DNA of 64,000 bases, from the NCBI RefSeq assembly GCF_900239495.1, contig NZ_OENE01000004.1, positions 1 through 64,000 of the forward strand, written 5' to 3'. The position numbers and the translations under genes were made by a program. The notes under the pieces are model-generated. The model was not told the origin of the DNA. It searched no databases and was given only the letters and a program-made list of their open reading frames with translations. Position 1 is the first letter of the stretch, and each line of letters opens with the position of its first letter. Origin of the DNA: Tenacibaculum finnmarkense genomovar ulcerans (GTDB lineage Bacteria; Bacteroidota; Bacteroidia; Flavobacteriales; Flavobacteriaceae). Below, piece by piece: positions 1 through 7,982 of the stretch.

Positions 1-56
1 AGTTAAGCCCATTTGCGCCGATGGTACTGCCAATGGTGGGAGAGTAGGTCGTTGCC
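1..56 (+). rRNA. rrf: 5S rRNA, 3' end (partial)
   Basis: The first 56 bases match the conserved 3' half of bacterial 5S rRNA: the GTTAAGCCC segment, the GATGGTACTGC helix and the GGGAGAGTAGGTCG 3' arm. The 5' half lies before the window. A strong terminator follows directly, so this is the end of an rRNA operon transcribed on the plus strand. The exact 3' end (about 56) is inferred from the usual end of the molecule. Confidence 0.9.
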
Positions 57-65
57 TTTCTTTTA

Positions 66-97
66 AACCTCAATCTAAAAAGATTGAGGTTTTTTTT
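66..97 (+). terminator. rRNA operon terminator
   Basis: An 11-bp perfect stem (AACCTCAATCT pairing with AGATTGAGGTT) with a four-base A loop, followed by a run of eight T. It lies ten bases after the 5S end. Confidence 0.9.
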
Positions 98-132
98 GTG
101 CCTTACTTTTTTTAATTTCTCCCCAAGTATTA

Positions 133-700
133 TGCTTGATCCATATACCAACATTGCAGATAAGATTATAGAAAATGATGCAAATTACATACTAGCTGTA
201 AAAGGAAATCAGAAGTAACTGATCGAAGAAATAAAGGATGAATATTGACCTTGGACATGGGAAGAATTGAAACCAGAAAATGCAGTGTTATTTCTAATTT
301 TATTCAAAACACAGATAATAAATGGAATAGCCTGAGTCAAGTTATAAAAATAGAAAGTATAAGGAAATTCAAAAACAGTGATAAACTAACATAAAAAGCA
401 ACTAGATATTATATTTCTAGCTTAAAAGATACAGCTGTAAATCATCAAAGTCATATTCGTTCTTGGGGTGTAGAGAATAAATTACATTGGACATTAGATG
501 TTGCTTTCTCTGAAGGTACCTCTAGAAAAAGAAATAAAAATGCTGCTCAAAACTATTCAATATTATTGAAAATTGCATTGAATTTATTGAAAAATGAAAA
601 AACAGGTATTGCTGAAAAAAGGCTTAAAGTTGGTTGGAATGAAGCATAGCTATTAAAAGTTTTAAATATTAAAGTGTGAGTTTGCCCTGCTTGATCCATA
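133..700 (+). mobile_element. Remnant of an ISAs1-family insertion sequence
   Basis: The segment carries a decayed transposase and, at about 671-689, a right end reading AGTGTGAGTTTGCCCTG, which resembles terminal inverted repeats of ISAs1-family elements. No matching left end (CAGGGCAAACTCAC) is seen, and the 5' half of the transposase is absent. The 13-mer TGCTTGATCCATA occurs at 133-145, where the surviving part begins, and at 688-700, overlapping the right tip. This looks like a one-sided deletion after insertion downstream of the rRNA operon. Confidence 0.75.
136..649 (+). pseudogene. Degenerate ISAs1-family transposase fragment
   Basis: Conceptual translation gives an ADKIIENDANYILAVKGNQK segment (about 157-218), then a stop, then a frameshifted HGRIETRKCSV segment (about 255-290). 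After more stops comes a long C-terminal block (about 400-649) with SWGVENKLHWTLDVAFSE, AAQNYSILLKIALNLLKNEK and AEKRLKVGWNEA. These are hallmark blocks of ISAs1/H-repeat transposases. Several in-frame stops, at least one frameshift and loss of the N-terminal half make it non-functional. Confidence 0.85.
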
Positions 701-708
701 ATTTGTTC

Positions 709-1680
709 TTATTTAATATAAACTTCTAAAAGTTTGGCATTTTCGGTGATAGCGGTTACATTTTTAATGCAAGCTGGCACTAAAATAGTTTCACCTAAAC
801 GAAGTTTTTCCTGCTGTTTTTTATACTCAAAAAATACGGTTCCTTCAACACACATATAAATTACAAAGCTATCTTTATCATCGTTATTTAAAATCAAATT
901 TTTAGTTAAATGTAAATAATTTGTAGTAAAATATTTACAATCAACAATTGTTGATGGATTATTTTTACGCTTTAAATATTCTGCTTTATAGTTTGATTTT
1001 GCCGAATAATCAATGGCATCTAATGCCAAATTTAGGTGCAAATCTCTTAGTTTTCCGTTCGAATCTTTTCTTCCCCAATCGGAAATTCGATAGGTAACAT
1101 CCGACGTTTCTTGTATTTCTGCCAACAAAACACCTTTTCCAATGGCATGTACTCTTCCTGATGGCACTAAAAAAGTATCGCCTTTTTTAACATAATCGAT
1201 ATTAAGCAACGCTAATTCATCGTTATTTTCAACGGTTTTTAAGAATGATTTTTTGTCCGTTTCTTCTGAAAAACCAATAATTATTTTTGCTTTTTTATCA
1301 GCATCTACAATATACCACATTTCGGTTTTCCCTAACGAATTATGCCTTTTTTGTGCCAAAACATCATTAGGATGTACTTGTAAACTCAAGGTTTTTTTAG
1401 CATCAATAAATTTAATAAGTAACGGGAATTTATCGCCAAAAATTAAATATACTTTTTCGCCAACAATTTGCTCTTTAAACTCTTGAATAAGTGATTTTAA
1501 ACTGCGTCCTTTTAAAGCAGCATTGCTAACAATTGAAATATCTTGCTCTACATCTGAAATTTCCCAACTCTCACCAACATCTTTTTTATTCGCTTTTTTA
1601 TGGAGTACTGTTTTTAACTTCTGCCCTCCCCAAATTTTTGATTTTAAAATAGGTTCAAACCGTAATAATTGCTGTATCAT
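709..1680 (-). CDS. manA: Mannose-6-phosphate isomerase, class I (short form)
   Basis: Interconverts mannose 6-phosphate and fructose 6-phosphate in the cytosol, feeding GDP-mannose and surface polysaccharide synthesis. The 323-residue protein has the usual length of the compact Bacillus-like class I enzymes. Visible zinc ligands are Q101 and H103 in SLQVHPND, E120 in GKTEMWY and H178 in VPSGRVHAIG. The catalytic arginine lies in TYRISDWGR (R198). It is the last gene of a minus-strand run with the PTPS-family gene (4 bp gap) and idi. The stop codon is only about 20 bp from the right end of the decayed IS element, so the operon's own terminator may have been lost. Confidence 0.92.
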   Translation of the reverse strand: MIQQLLRFEPILKSKIWGGQKLKTVLHKKANKKDVGESWEISDVEQDISIVSNAALKGRSLKSLIQEFKEQIVGEKVYLIFGDKFPLLIKFIDAKKTLSLQVHPNDVLAQKRHNSLGKTEMWYIVDADKKAKIIIGFSEETDKKSFLKTVENNDELALLNIDYVKKGDTFLVPSGRVHAIGKGVLLAEIQETSDVTYRISDWGRKDSNGKLRDLHLNLALDAIDYSAKSNYKAEYLKRKNNPSTIVDCKYFTTNYLHLTKNLILNNDDKDSFVIYMCVEGTVFFEYKKQQEKLRLGETILVPACIKNVTAITENAKLLEVYIK

Positions 1681-1684
1681 ACCA

Positions 1685-2098
1685 TTAAGATCCGCTATAG
1701 GTTACGTAATTTCTTTGAGTTTCATAAAGCGTAATTTCTAACGTTAAATTTACAGGAATATGCCCACGTAATTTATTAAATATTACTACTGATATATTTT
1801 CTGCTGTTGGATTCAAATTTTCAAAATCGGCAACATCAAGGTTTAAATTTTTATGATCAAAAACATCTTCTACCTGAGTTTTAATCAATCCTTTTAAAAT
1901 TCCTAAATCATAGACATACCCAGTTTCTGCATTTATTTCACCTGTTAAAGAAACAATTAAATCATAATTATGCCCATGATAATTTGGGTTATTACACTTC
2001 CCGAAAATTTGCTGATTTTTTTCATCAGACCAATCAGGATTAAACAACCTGTGAGCAGCATTAAAATGCGCTTTTCTATGTACAGTTACTTTAGGCAT
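1685..2098 (-). CDS. 6-pyruvoyl-tetrahydropterin synthase / QueD-family protein
   Basis: A 137-residue single-domain T-fold enzyme acting on 7,8-dihydroneopterin triphosphate. Family members make either 6-pyruvoyl-tetrahydropterin (biopterin route) or 6-carboxytetrahydropterin (queuosine route). Zinc-binding histidines are H16 (HFNAAHRL), H41 and H43 (YHGHNY). The catalytic cysteine C35 sits in GKCNNPNYHGH, spacing C-x5-HGH. That spacing is typical of animal-type PTPS rather than the C-x3-HGH of classical QueD, so a pterin role is at least as likely as queuosine synthesis. PTAE near residue 98 is the conserved family motif. It lies between idi and manA in one minus-strand operon, which gives no pathway clue. 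Confidence 0.85.
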   Translation of the reverse strand: MPKVTVHRKAHFNAAHRLFNPDWSDEKNQQIFGKCNNPNYHGHNYDLIVSLTGEINAETGYVYDLGILKGLIKTQVEDVFDHKNLNLDVADFENLNPTAENISVVIFNKLRGHIPVNLTLEITLYETQRNYVTYSGS

Positions 2099-2111
2099 TT
2101 TTATAATTTAT

Positions 2112-2630
2112 TTAAGCATTTTTTAAAATATCGTACGATTCTTTGAATATAATTTTAAACCAAGCCGTGTAAATTTCAGGGTTTTTTTCCATATCTTTTT
2201 TAACGGCTTCTAAAGTCATCCATTTATGGTTTTCAACTTCTTCTTTATTGATGTTTGGCTCATCATTAAAAGTTCCAACCATTACATGATCTAATTCATG
2301 TTCTGTTAACCCGTTATCAAAAGGTGCTTTATAAATAAAAGAAAATACTTCTTTTAAATCGCAAACAAAGCCCATTTCTTCTTGAAGCCTACGTTTTCCT
2401 GCCCCTAAATTGGTTTCGCCATCTCTTTGATGTGAACAACAGGTATTGGTCCATAATAAAGGAGAATGATATTTATCGGCAGCGCGTTGTTGCAGCATTA
2501 ATTCTTTTTTATCATTAAAAACAAAAACAGAAAATGCCCTGTGTAATAACGCTTTTTCATGCGCTTCTATTTTTTCCATTAACCCAATCGGATTATCGTG
2601 GGCATCTACTAATATTACCTGTTCTTTCAT
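2112..2630 (-). CDS. idi: Isopentenyl-diphosphate delta-isomerase, type I
   Basis: Converts isopentenyl diphosphate to dimethylallyl diphosphate, balancing the isoprenoid pool for quinones, undecaprenyl phosphate and carotenoids. The 172-residue protein is a Nudix-fold type I enzyme. The catalytic cysteine lies in WTNTCCSH (C64/C65), the Nudix-like helix in GAGKRRLQEEMGF, and the metal/catalytic glutamates in LTEHELDHV (E110, E112). First gene of the minus-strand run idi-PTPS-manA. A -7 element TATGTTTG is readable on the minus strand at 2657-2650. Confidence 0.93.
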   Translation of the reverse strand: MKEQVILVDAHDNPIGLMEKIEAHEKALLHRAFSVFVFNDKKELMLQQRAADKYHSPLLWTNTCCSHQRDGETNLGAGKRRLQEEMGFVCDLKEVFSFIYKAPFDNGLTEHELDHVMVGTFNDEPNINKEEVENHKWMTLEAVKKDMEKNPEIYTAWFKIIFKESYDILKNA

Positions 2631-2649
2631 GTATCATTTTTGCTAAAAG

Positions 2650-2680
2650 CAAACATACAAAATTGCAATCAATTCAACAA
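2650..2680 (-). promoter_or_regulatory. Bacteroidota-type promoter for idi
   Basis: On the minus strand TATGTTTG (2657-2650) fits the -7 consensus TAnnTTTG. A TTG (2680-2678 or 2677-2675) lies 20 or 17 bases upstream, matching the -33 element spacing. It is about 20 bp from the idi start codon. Confidence 0.55.
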
Positions 2681-2711
2681 TTAAACCTTTAGACAGTTAA
2701 GTAGTAAAGCC

Positions 2712-2742
2712 TTGAAAAATTAAGCATTAAACCGTACCTTTG
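2712..2742 (+). promoter_or_regulatory. Bacteroidota-type promoter for prfC
   Basis: TTG at 2712-2714 and TACCTTTG at 2735-2742 are separated by 20 bases, an excellent fit to TTG-N17-23-TAnnTTTG. Transcription should begin near 2749, about 13 bases before the prfC start. Confidence 0.75.
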
Positions 2743-2761
2743 CAGCCTTAAAATTTGATAG

Positions 2762-4354
2762 ATGGGCTTTTTAGAAGAAATACAAAAACGACGTACATTC
2801 GGAATTATATCACACCCCGATGCAGGTAAAACTACTTTAACTGAAAAGTTATTATTATTTGGTGGCGCAATTCAGGAAGCTGGTGCGGTAAAAAACAACA
2901 AAATAAAAAAGGGAGCTACTTCCGATTTTATGGAAATTGAACGTCAAAGAGGTATTTCGGTAGCCACATCTGTATTGGCTTTTATTTATAAAGATAAAAA
3001 AATAAATATATTAGATACCCCTGGGCATAAAGATTTTGCTGAAGATACTTTTAGAACTTTAACCGCTGTTGATAGTGTTATCGTTGTAATTGATGTTGCA
3101 AAAGGTGTCGAGCCTCAAACTGAAAAATTAGTAGCAGTTTGTAGAATGCGTAAAATTCCGATGCTGGTTTTTATCAATAAATTAGATAGAGAAGGTAAAG
3201 ATGCTTTCGATTTATTAGATGAAGTGGAGCAAAAGTTAGGTTTACGTGTTACTCCGATGAGTTTCCCAATTGGAATGGGGTACGATTTTAAAGGAATTTA
3301 TAATATTTGGGAAAAGAAATTAAATCTTTTTTCTGCGGATAATAAAACAAAAATTTCAGAAGGTGTTCAGTTTGATGATTTATCAAATCCTAAACTAGAT
3401 GATATTATTGGCGAAACTGCAGCCGAAACTTTAAGAGAAGAAGCAGAATTAGTTACAGAAGTATATCCTGAATTTAATCAAGAAGAATATTTAGCGGGTG
3501 ATTTACAACCTGTTTTCTTTGGTTCGGCTTTAAATAATTTTGGTGTAAAAGAATTATTAGATGCTTTTATTGAAATTGCTCCTGAACCACAGCCTAAAAA
3601 AGCAGAAGAACGTTTAGTTGATTCTAAAGAAGAAAAATTAACAGGTTTTGTATTTAAGATTCATGCAAATATGGATCCTAAACACAGAGATAGACTTGCT
3701 TTTATCAAAATTGTATCAGGAACTTTCAAAAGAAATTCTCCTTATTTACATGTTCGTAATGGTAAGAAAATGAAATTTTCAAGTCCGAATGCCTTTTTTG
3801 CTGAAAAGAAACAAATTGTTGATGAATCTTTTCCTGGTGATATTGTTGGTGTTCATGATACAGGAAACTTCAAAATTGGTGATACTTTAACCGAAGGTGA
3901 AAAATTAAACTTTAAAGGTATTCCTAGTTTTTCTCCTGAGCATTTCCGTTATGTAAACAATGCCGATCCGATGAAATCTAAACAATTATACAAAGGTTTA
4001 GACCAATTAATGGATGAAGGTGTTGCGCAATTATTTACCATGGATATGAATGGGCGTAAAATTGTAGGTACTGTTGGTGCATTACAATACGAGGTTATTC
4101 AATACAGATTAGAACATGAATACGGTGCAAAATGTACCTATGAAAATATATCTGTACACAAAGCTTGTTGGGTAGAAGCTGAGGACGAAAAAAGTGAAGA
4201 ATTCAAAGAATTTAAACGTGTAAAACAACGTTATTTAGCCAAAGATAAACAAGGTAAATTAGTATTTTTAGCTGATTCTTCTTTTACTATGCAAATGACA
4301 CAAAGTAAATATCCTACTGTAAAACTTCACTTTACGAGTGAATTTGAAAAATAA
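2762..4354 (+). CDS. prfC: Peptide chain release factor 3
   Basis: GTPase that strips RF1/RF2 from the ribosome after peptide release. The 530 residues equal the normal family length. GTP-binding motifs in order: P-loop SHPDAGKTT (17-25), switch region RQRGISVATS (61-70), DTPGHKD (85-91) and NKLD (139-142), followed by domains II and III. The N-terminus MGFLEEIQKRRTFGIISHPD aligns with other RF3 proteins, supporting this start. It has its own promoter just upstream. The next gene starts 21 bp downstream with no visible terminator, so readthrough is possible. Confidence 0.95.
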   Translation: MGFLEEIQKRRTFGIISHPDAGKTTLTEKLLLFGGAIQEAGAVKNNKIKKGATSDFMEIERQRGISVATSVLAFIYKDKKINILDTPGHKDFAEDTFRTLTAVDSVIVVIDVAKGVEPQTEKLVAVCRMRKIPMLVFINKLDREGKDAFDLLDEVEQKLGLRVTPMSFPIGMGYDFKGIYNIWEKKLNLFSADNKTKISEGVQFDDLSNPKLDDIIGETAAETLREEAELVTEVYPEFNQEEYLAGDLQPVFFGSALNNFGVKELLDAFIEIAPEPQPKKAEERLVDSKEEKLTGFVFKIHANMDPKHRDRLAFIKIVSGTFKRNSPYLHVRNGKKMKFSSPNAFFAEKKQIVDESFPGDIVGVHDTGNFKIGDTLTEGEKLNFKGIPSFSPEHFRYVNNADPMKSKQLYKGLDQLMDEGVAQLFTMDMNGRKIVGTVGALQYEVIQYRLEHEYGAKCTYENISVHKACWVEAEDEKSEEFKEFKRVKQRYLAKDKQGKLVFLADSSFTMQMTQSKYPTVKLHFTSEFEK

Positions 4355-4375
4355 TCGATTTTAATTATTTTAAAG

Positions 4376-5974
4376 ATGCAACATAAAAGCAATCATATTA
4401 TTAGTACTAAAACACTTCAAAACGTTTGTAATAACGTCTTTTTAGCTTTTATGTTGTTTCTTTTTACTCAGAACTCTTTTGGACAAGGTTTAAAAACCTT
4501 AAAAGGAACAGCATTACAAAATAAAGTTCGTTTGAATTTTATTCCTGTAAAAATGCCTACCGATAAATTTCCAAATTTAAAACCGACCATGGGCTTGGCG
4601 GGTTTACATTACCAAATACCGATTAATAATTGGTTATATGGTGGTGCAGGATTTCATTTTGCTATTACTGGTGACCAAGGTGGATTATTTACTTTAGGAG
4701 CAGAATTAGGCGTAAATAAACAACTTTATAAAAATTTATATGTAGATGCAAACCTTCATTTTGGTGGCGGTGGCGGATACCGAAATTTGGTTAATGATGG
4801 CGGATTTATAAATCCGAATATTGGTTTACAATATAAAAAAGATAATTATTCTTTTGGAGTACAATACAGTCATTTGAATTTTTTATCAGGAGAAATAAAA
4901 AGCAATTCGGTGTCTTTATTTGTTGAAATACCAAGTATTTTACGTTTTACTGATTATAATAAAGCACATCAAAATTTTACAGCAAAAAATATTTCTTCGG
5001 ATAATTTCTGGAGTAAACCTGTTGTGAAAAATGCACAGCAAATACGTTTTGATTTTTTTAAACCTTTTGGAAATTCTAAAAAAGATAACGGAACTCCTTT
5101 AAATGAAACATTATATGTATTAGGTTTTGAATATCAAAAATACCTAAGCGAAAACACTTTTTTATTCGCTCATACCGATGCAATATATAAAGGACTACGT
5201 GCAGGTTTTATGGATTTATTTTTTGGTGCAGGATATCATCCGTATCAATCAAAATACATCAATATTTTTACAAAACTAGCAGTCGGTGCTGCTGGCGGAC
5301 GTGTTGCTCCTGAAGGAGGTTTAATGGTGTATCCATCCGCAGGAATCGATTTAAAAATAACTGACAAAGTCGCTTTAAGTGGTCATGGAGGATATTACAG
5401 AGCTATTGCTGGCGATTTAGAAGCATATACCGTTGGTTTCGGATTGAAATATTACGGATTAAATGGCGGAACAACATCCGAAGAAAAAAAATACACCAAC
5501 TTTTATACACAAGGATTACGAGTTGAAATTCAAAATCAAACATATTTTGATGTCGCTAAAACTGATGATAAATTTGGTGCCAAAGAAATTGATTTACAAC
5601 TTATCGGTTTAAAAGTAAATTACGATATTAATAAATGGCTATACATTGCTGGAGAAGCTAGTTTTGCTTACGATGGTCGCTCAGGTGGCTATGCACACGG
5701 ATTAGTTGGCGCAGGAATATATACTCCTCGATTTTTAAATAATAAAGTCCGTGGTTTTGCTGAATTGATGGCTGGTGCTGGTGGTGGCGCAGGAGTCGAT
5801 ACTGATCAAGGTATTGTTATCCGCCCAATACTTGGTTTTAGTTATGATATTCATCAGAGTATTTCAATTATTGCATCGGGAGGAAAATATAATTCGCCTT
5901 TCGGAAATGTAAATTCAACAAATATTAACATAGGTTTAAGCTTAAACCTTTCAACTTTATCAGTAAAGAACTAA
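4376..5974 (+). CDS. Predicted outer-membrane beta-barrel protein with three tandem homologous modules
   Basis: Function not recognised. A hydrophobic segment (residues 20-37, ending NSFGQG) looks like a signal peptide for export to the outer membrane. The rest is made of alternating aromatic/polar strands typical of a beta-barrel. Three modules of about 140 residues repeat (about 46-185, 220-362 and 380-528). Each has a strand pair, then a glycine-rich turn (GGGGGYRN at 130, GAAGGRVA at 304, GAGGGAGV at 467), then a G-I/F-x-Y/L strand (NPNIGLQY, YPSAGIDL, RPILGFSY). The array ends in hydrophobic strands (INIGLSLNLS). Two copies of ATCCGAAGAA lie inside the gene, and an inverted pair forms the terminator after it. 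Confidence 0.8.
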   Translation: MQHKSNHIISTKTLQNVCNNVFLAFMLFLFTQNSFGQGLKTLKGTALQNKVRLNFIPVKMPTDKFPNLKPTMGLAGLHYQIPINNWLYGGAGFHFAITGDQGGLFTLGAELGVNKQLYKNLYVDANLHFGGGGGYRNLVNDGGFINPNIGLQYKKDNYSFGVQYSHLNFLSGEIKSNSVSLFVEIPSILRFTDYNKAHQNFTAKNISSDNFWSKPVVKNAQQIRFDFFKPFGNSKKDNGTPLNETLYVLGFEYQKYLSENTFLFAHTDAIYKGLRAGFMDLFFGAGYHPYQSKYINIFTKLAVGAAGGRVAPEGGLMVYPSAGIDLKITDKVALSGHGGYYRAIAGDLEAYTVGFGLKYYGLNGGTTSEEKKYTNFYTQGLRVEIQNQTYFDVAKTDDKFGAKEIDLQLIGLKVNYDINKWLYIAGEASFAYDGRSGGYAHGLVGAGIYTPRFLNNKVRGFAELMAGAGGGAGVDTDQGIVIRPILGFSYDIHQSISIIASGGKYNSPFGNVNSTNINIGLSLNLSTLSVKN

Positions 5975-5980
5975 TTTTGC

Positions 5981-6024
5981 TTTTTCTTCGGATGATATAT
6001 TTAAATGTTTTATCCGAAGAAAAA
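5981..6024 (+). terminator. Terminator made of an inverted pair of ATCCGAAGAA motifs
   Basis: A perfect 13-bp stem (TTTTTCTTCGGAT, 5981-5993, with ATCCGAAGAAAAA, 6012-6024) and an 18-base loop. Each arm contains the 10-mer ATCCGAAGAA or its complement, which is strongly over-represented in this window. It lies seven bases after the outer-membrane protein gene. There is no long T run on the plus strand, so termination strength is uncertain. Confidence 0.6.
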
Positions 6025-6059
6025 AAATTTTCAATATTAATTAAGATAATCTAACAAAA

Positions 6060-6989
6060 ATGAATAACGGAATTTACGCAAAGTTCACAACACCAAAAGG
6101 TGCTATTTTAGTGAATTTAGAATACGAAAAAACTCCTGGAACTGTAGGTAACTTTGTTGCTTTAGCAGAAGGAAATTTAGATAACACTGCAAAACCACAA
6201 GGAACTCCATATTATAATGGATTAAAGTTTCACCGTGTGATTTCTGATTTCATGATTCAAGGAGGTTGTCCTCAAGGAACTGGAACAGGAAACCCTGGTT
6301 ATAAATTTGAAGATGAATTTCACCCAGATTTAAAGCACGATGCTCCTGGAAAATTATCTATGGCAAATGCAGGACCTGGAACTAACGGTTCTCAATTTTT
6401 TATTACTCATACTCCTACGCCTCATTTAGATGGTAATCATACTGTTTTTGGAAATGTTGTTGAAGGACAAAATGTGGTAGATGCTATCGCTCAAAATGAC
6501 ACCATGGATATTGAAATTATTCGTGTAGGTGAAACTGCTGAAAAATTCAATGCTGTTGAAGCTTTTAGAACTTTTGAAGGTTCTCGTGAAAAACGTGAAG
6601 CAGAAGAAAAAGCAAAACAAGCTGAATTATTAGATACGGTTGCTAAAGGATATGACGAAACTCCATCAGGATTACGTTATAGAATTTTACAAAACGGAGA
6701 TGGTAAACAAGCTACAAAAGGAGCTAATGTTTCTGTACATTATAAAGGTCAATTATTAGACGGTACTGTATTTGATTCATCTTACAAGCGTAAGCAACCA
6801 ATTGATTTTGCTGTTGGCGTAGGGCAAGTAATTGCTGGTTGGGATGAAGGAATTTTATTATTAAAAGTAGGTGACAAAGCTCGATTTGTAATTCCATCTA
6901 ACTTAGCATACGGAAAAGCTGGTGCAGGAGGAGTAATTCCACCAAACGCTACCTTAATTTTTGATGTTGAATTAATGGCTGTAAAATAA
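6060..6989 (+). CDS. Dual-family immunophilin: cyclophilin-FKBP fusion peptidyl-prolyl isomerase
   Basis: Peptidyl-prolyl cis-trans isomerase with two unrelated catalytic domains. Residues 1-158 are a PpiB-type cyclophilin: FHRV (57-60), MIQGG (65-69), NGSQFFIT (109-116) and LDGNHTVFG (123-131). A charged helical linker spans about 165-195. Residues 205-309 are an FKBP: VSVHYKG (224-230), DGTVFDSS (234-241), GWDEG (260-264) and [13 protein letters not shown]. No signal peptide is seen, so it is probably cytosolic. Cyclophilin-FKBP fusions in this order are known from flavobacteria such as Flavobacterium johnsoniae. Monocistronic, followed by a strong terminator. Confidence 0.93.
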   Translation: MNNGIYAKFTTPKGAILVNLEYEKTPGTVGNFVALAEGNLDNTAKPQGTPYYNGLKFHRVISDFMIQGGCPQGTGTGNPGYKFEDEFHPDLKHDAPGKLSMANAGPGTNGSQFFITHTPTPHLDGNHTVFGNVVEGQNVVDAIAQNDTMDIEIIRVGETAEKFNAVEAFRTFEGSREKREAEEKAKQAELLDTVAKGYDETPSGLRYRILQNGDGKQATKGANVSVHYKGQLLDGTVFDSSYKRKQPIDFAVGVGQVIAGWDEGILLLKVGDKARFVIPSNLAYGKAGAGGVIPPNATLIFDVELMAVK

Positions 6990-7027
6990 TTTTTTACAAC
7001 AACAATTTCAATCATAATTAAAAGACT

Positions 7028-7058
7028 AAAACCTCTCTATTTAAAATAGAGAGGTTTT
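7028..7058 (+). terminator. Terminator of the immunophilin gene
   Basis: Stem AAAACCTCTCTAT / ATAGAGAGGTTTT with a short loop and a T run, about 40 bases after the stop codon. Confidence 0.85.
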
Positions 7059-7184
7059 TTTATTAACATTAAATTAACGTTCTTAACATTAAATACGTAA
7101 TTAATTAAAACAAATTATTTACTTACTTAAAGTGTAAGCAAGAATACTTTAGCATCTTTACAGCGCAACAAAATGCTCTCTAAA

Positions 7185-7805
7185 ATGAAAAATCGCCCCC
7201 TACTACTATTGATTATGCTATTAAGTTTATTTAATATGCAAAGCCAAGTAAAAGTTTGTGAAACCCCTAAAGATGACGCTATTGATTTAAATGTAATTTC
7301 TGTTAAAAAATGCGATATTAAAGAAAAAAAAGTTAGACAAATATCAAAAACAAACATCGCAAGAAAAAGAGTTAATAATCGATCTAGAAAAAAAGAAAAT
7401 AATTTAAATTCTAGTGGTAATAAAGCACTAAACCTCCCAAACCTGTCAAAAGAAGTTTTATTTACCTTAGTTGAAGAAATACCAATGTTTGACGCTTGTA
7501 AACACAGTAATAGAGAGAATAATATTAAATGTTTTAAAGAAAAAATTAATAAGCATATTCTTAAAAACTTCTATGCAGAAGATTATATTACTGAAAATAC
7601 TAAAACTAAAGTCTATATTCAATTTAGTATTGACCTTAACGGAAAAATAATTAATTCAAAAATAAGAAGTCGTGAAAACAATAAACGACTGCATAAAGAA
7701 TTAGACCGAATCATAAATAAATTACCTCGTTTTAATCCAGGAAAAGAAAAAGGTTTACCTGTTGTTGTTACATACGCATTCCCTCTTAACCTAGCATCAG
7801 ATTAA
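7185..7805 (+). CDS. Secreted TonB-C-domain-like protein (one domain)
   Basis: About 206 residues with an N-terminal signal peptide (hydrophobic LLLLIMLLSLF, cleavage near MQSQ). A cysteine-bearing N-terminal module (CETPKDDAIDLN...KKC) and a basic linker (RKRVNNRSRKKE) follow. A C-terminal TonB-like domain begins at VEEIPMFDAC, with a C-x10-C pair and the FNPG motif near the end. There is no membrane anchor with a proline-rich spacer as in a true TonB, so it should be soluble in the periplasm. It is a clear paralog of the next gene. An upstream in-frame ATG at 7173 is possible; I prefer the one directly before the KNRP signal-peptide start. Exact role unknown. Confidence 0.7.
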   Translation: MKNRPLLLLIMLLSLFNMQSQVKVCETPKDDAIDLNVISVKKCDIKEKKVRQISKTNIARKRVNNRSRKKENNLNSSGNKALNLPNLSKEVLFTLVEEIPMFDACKHSNRENNIKCFKEKINKHILKNFYAEDYITENTKTKVYIQFSIDLNGKIINSKIRSRENNKRLHKELDRIINKLPRFNPGKEKGLPVVVTYAFPLNLASD

Positions 7806-7894
7806 TATTTATTATTTAGATTCATTATTGATTTAATCGTAATAAAAGGTCTTTTAAATAAAGAAATACCTAATAAAATACCTATTAAAATGTT

Positions 7895-7930
7895 AAAAAA
7901 TAGAAATATATACATATTTCTATTTTTTTT
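7895..7930 (+). terminator. Terminator between the two TonB-C-like genes
   Basis: A 15-bp perfect stem (AAAAAATAGAAATAT, 7895-7909, with its complement 7914-7928), a 4-base loop and T run. The second paralog therefore probably has its own promoter. Confidence 0.8.
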
Positions 7931-7982
7931 TCTGTATGTTTACAATGTTAATGAATTGTTAATAAAATAAACAGAGGGTCAT

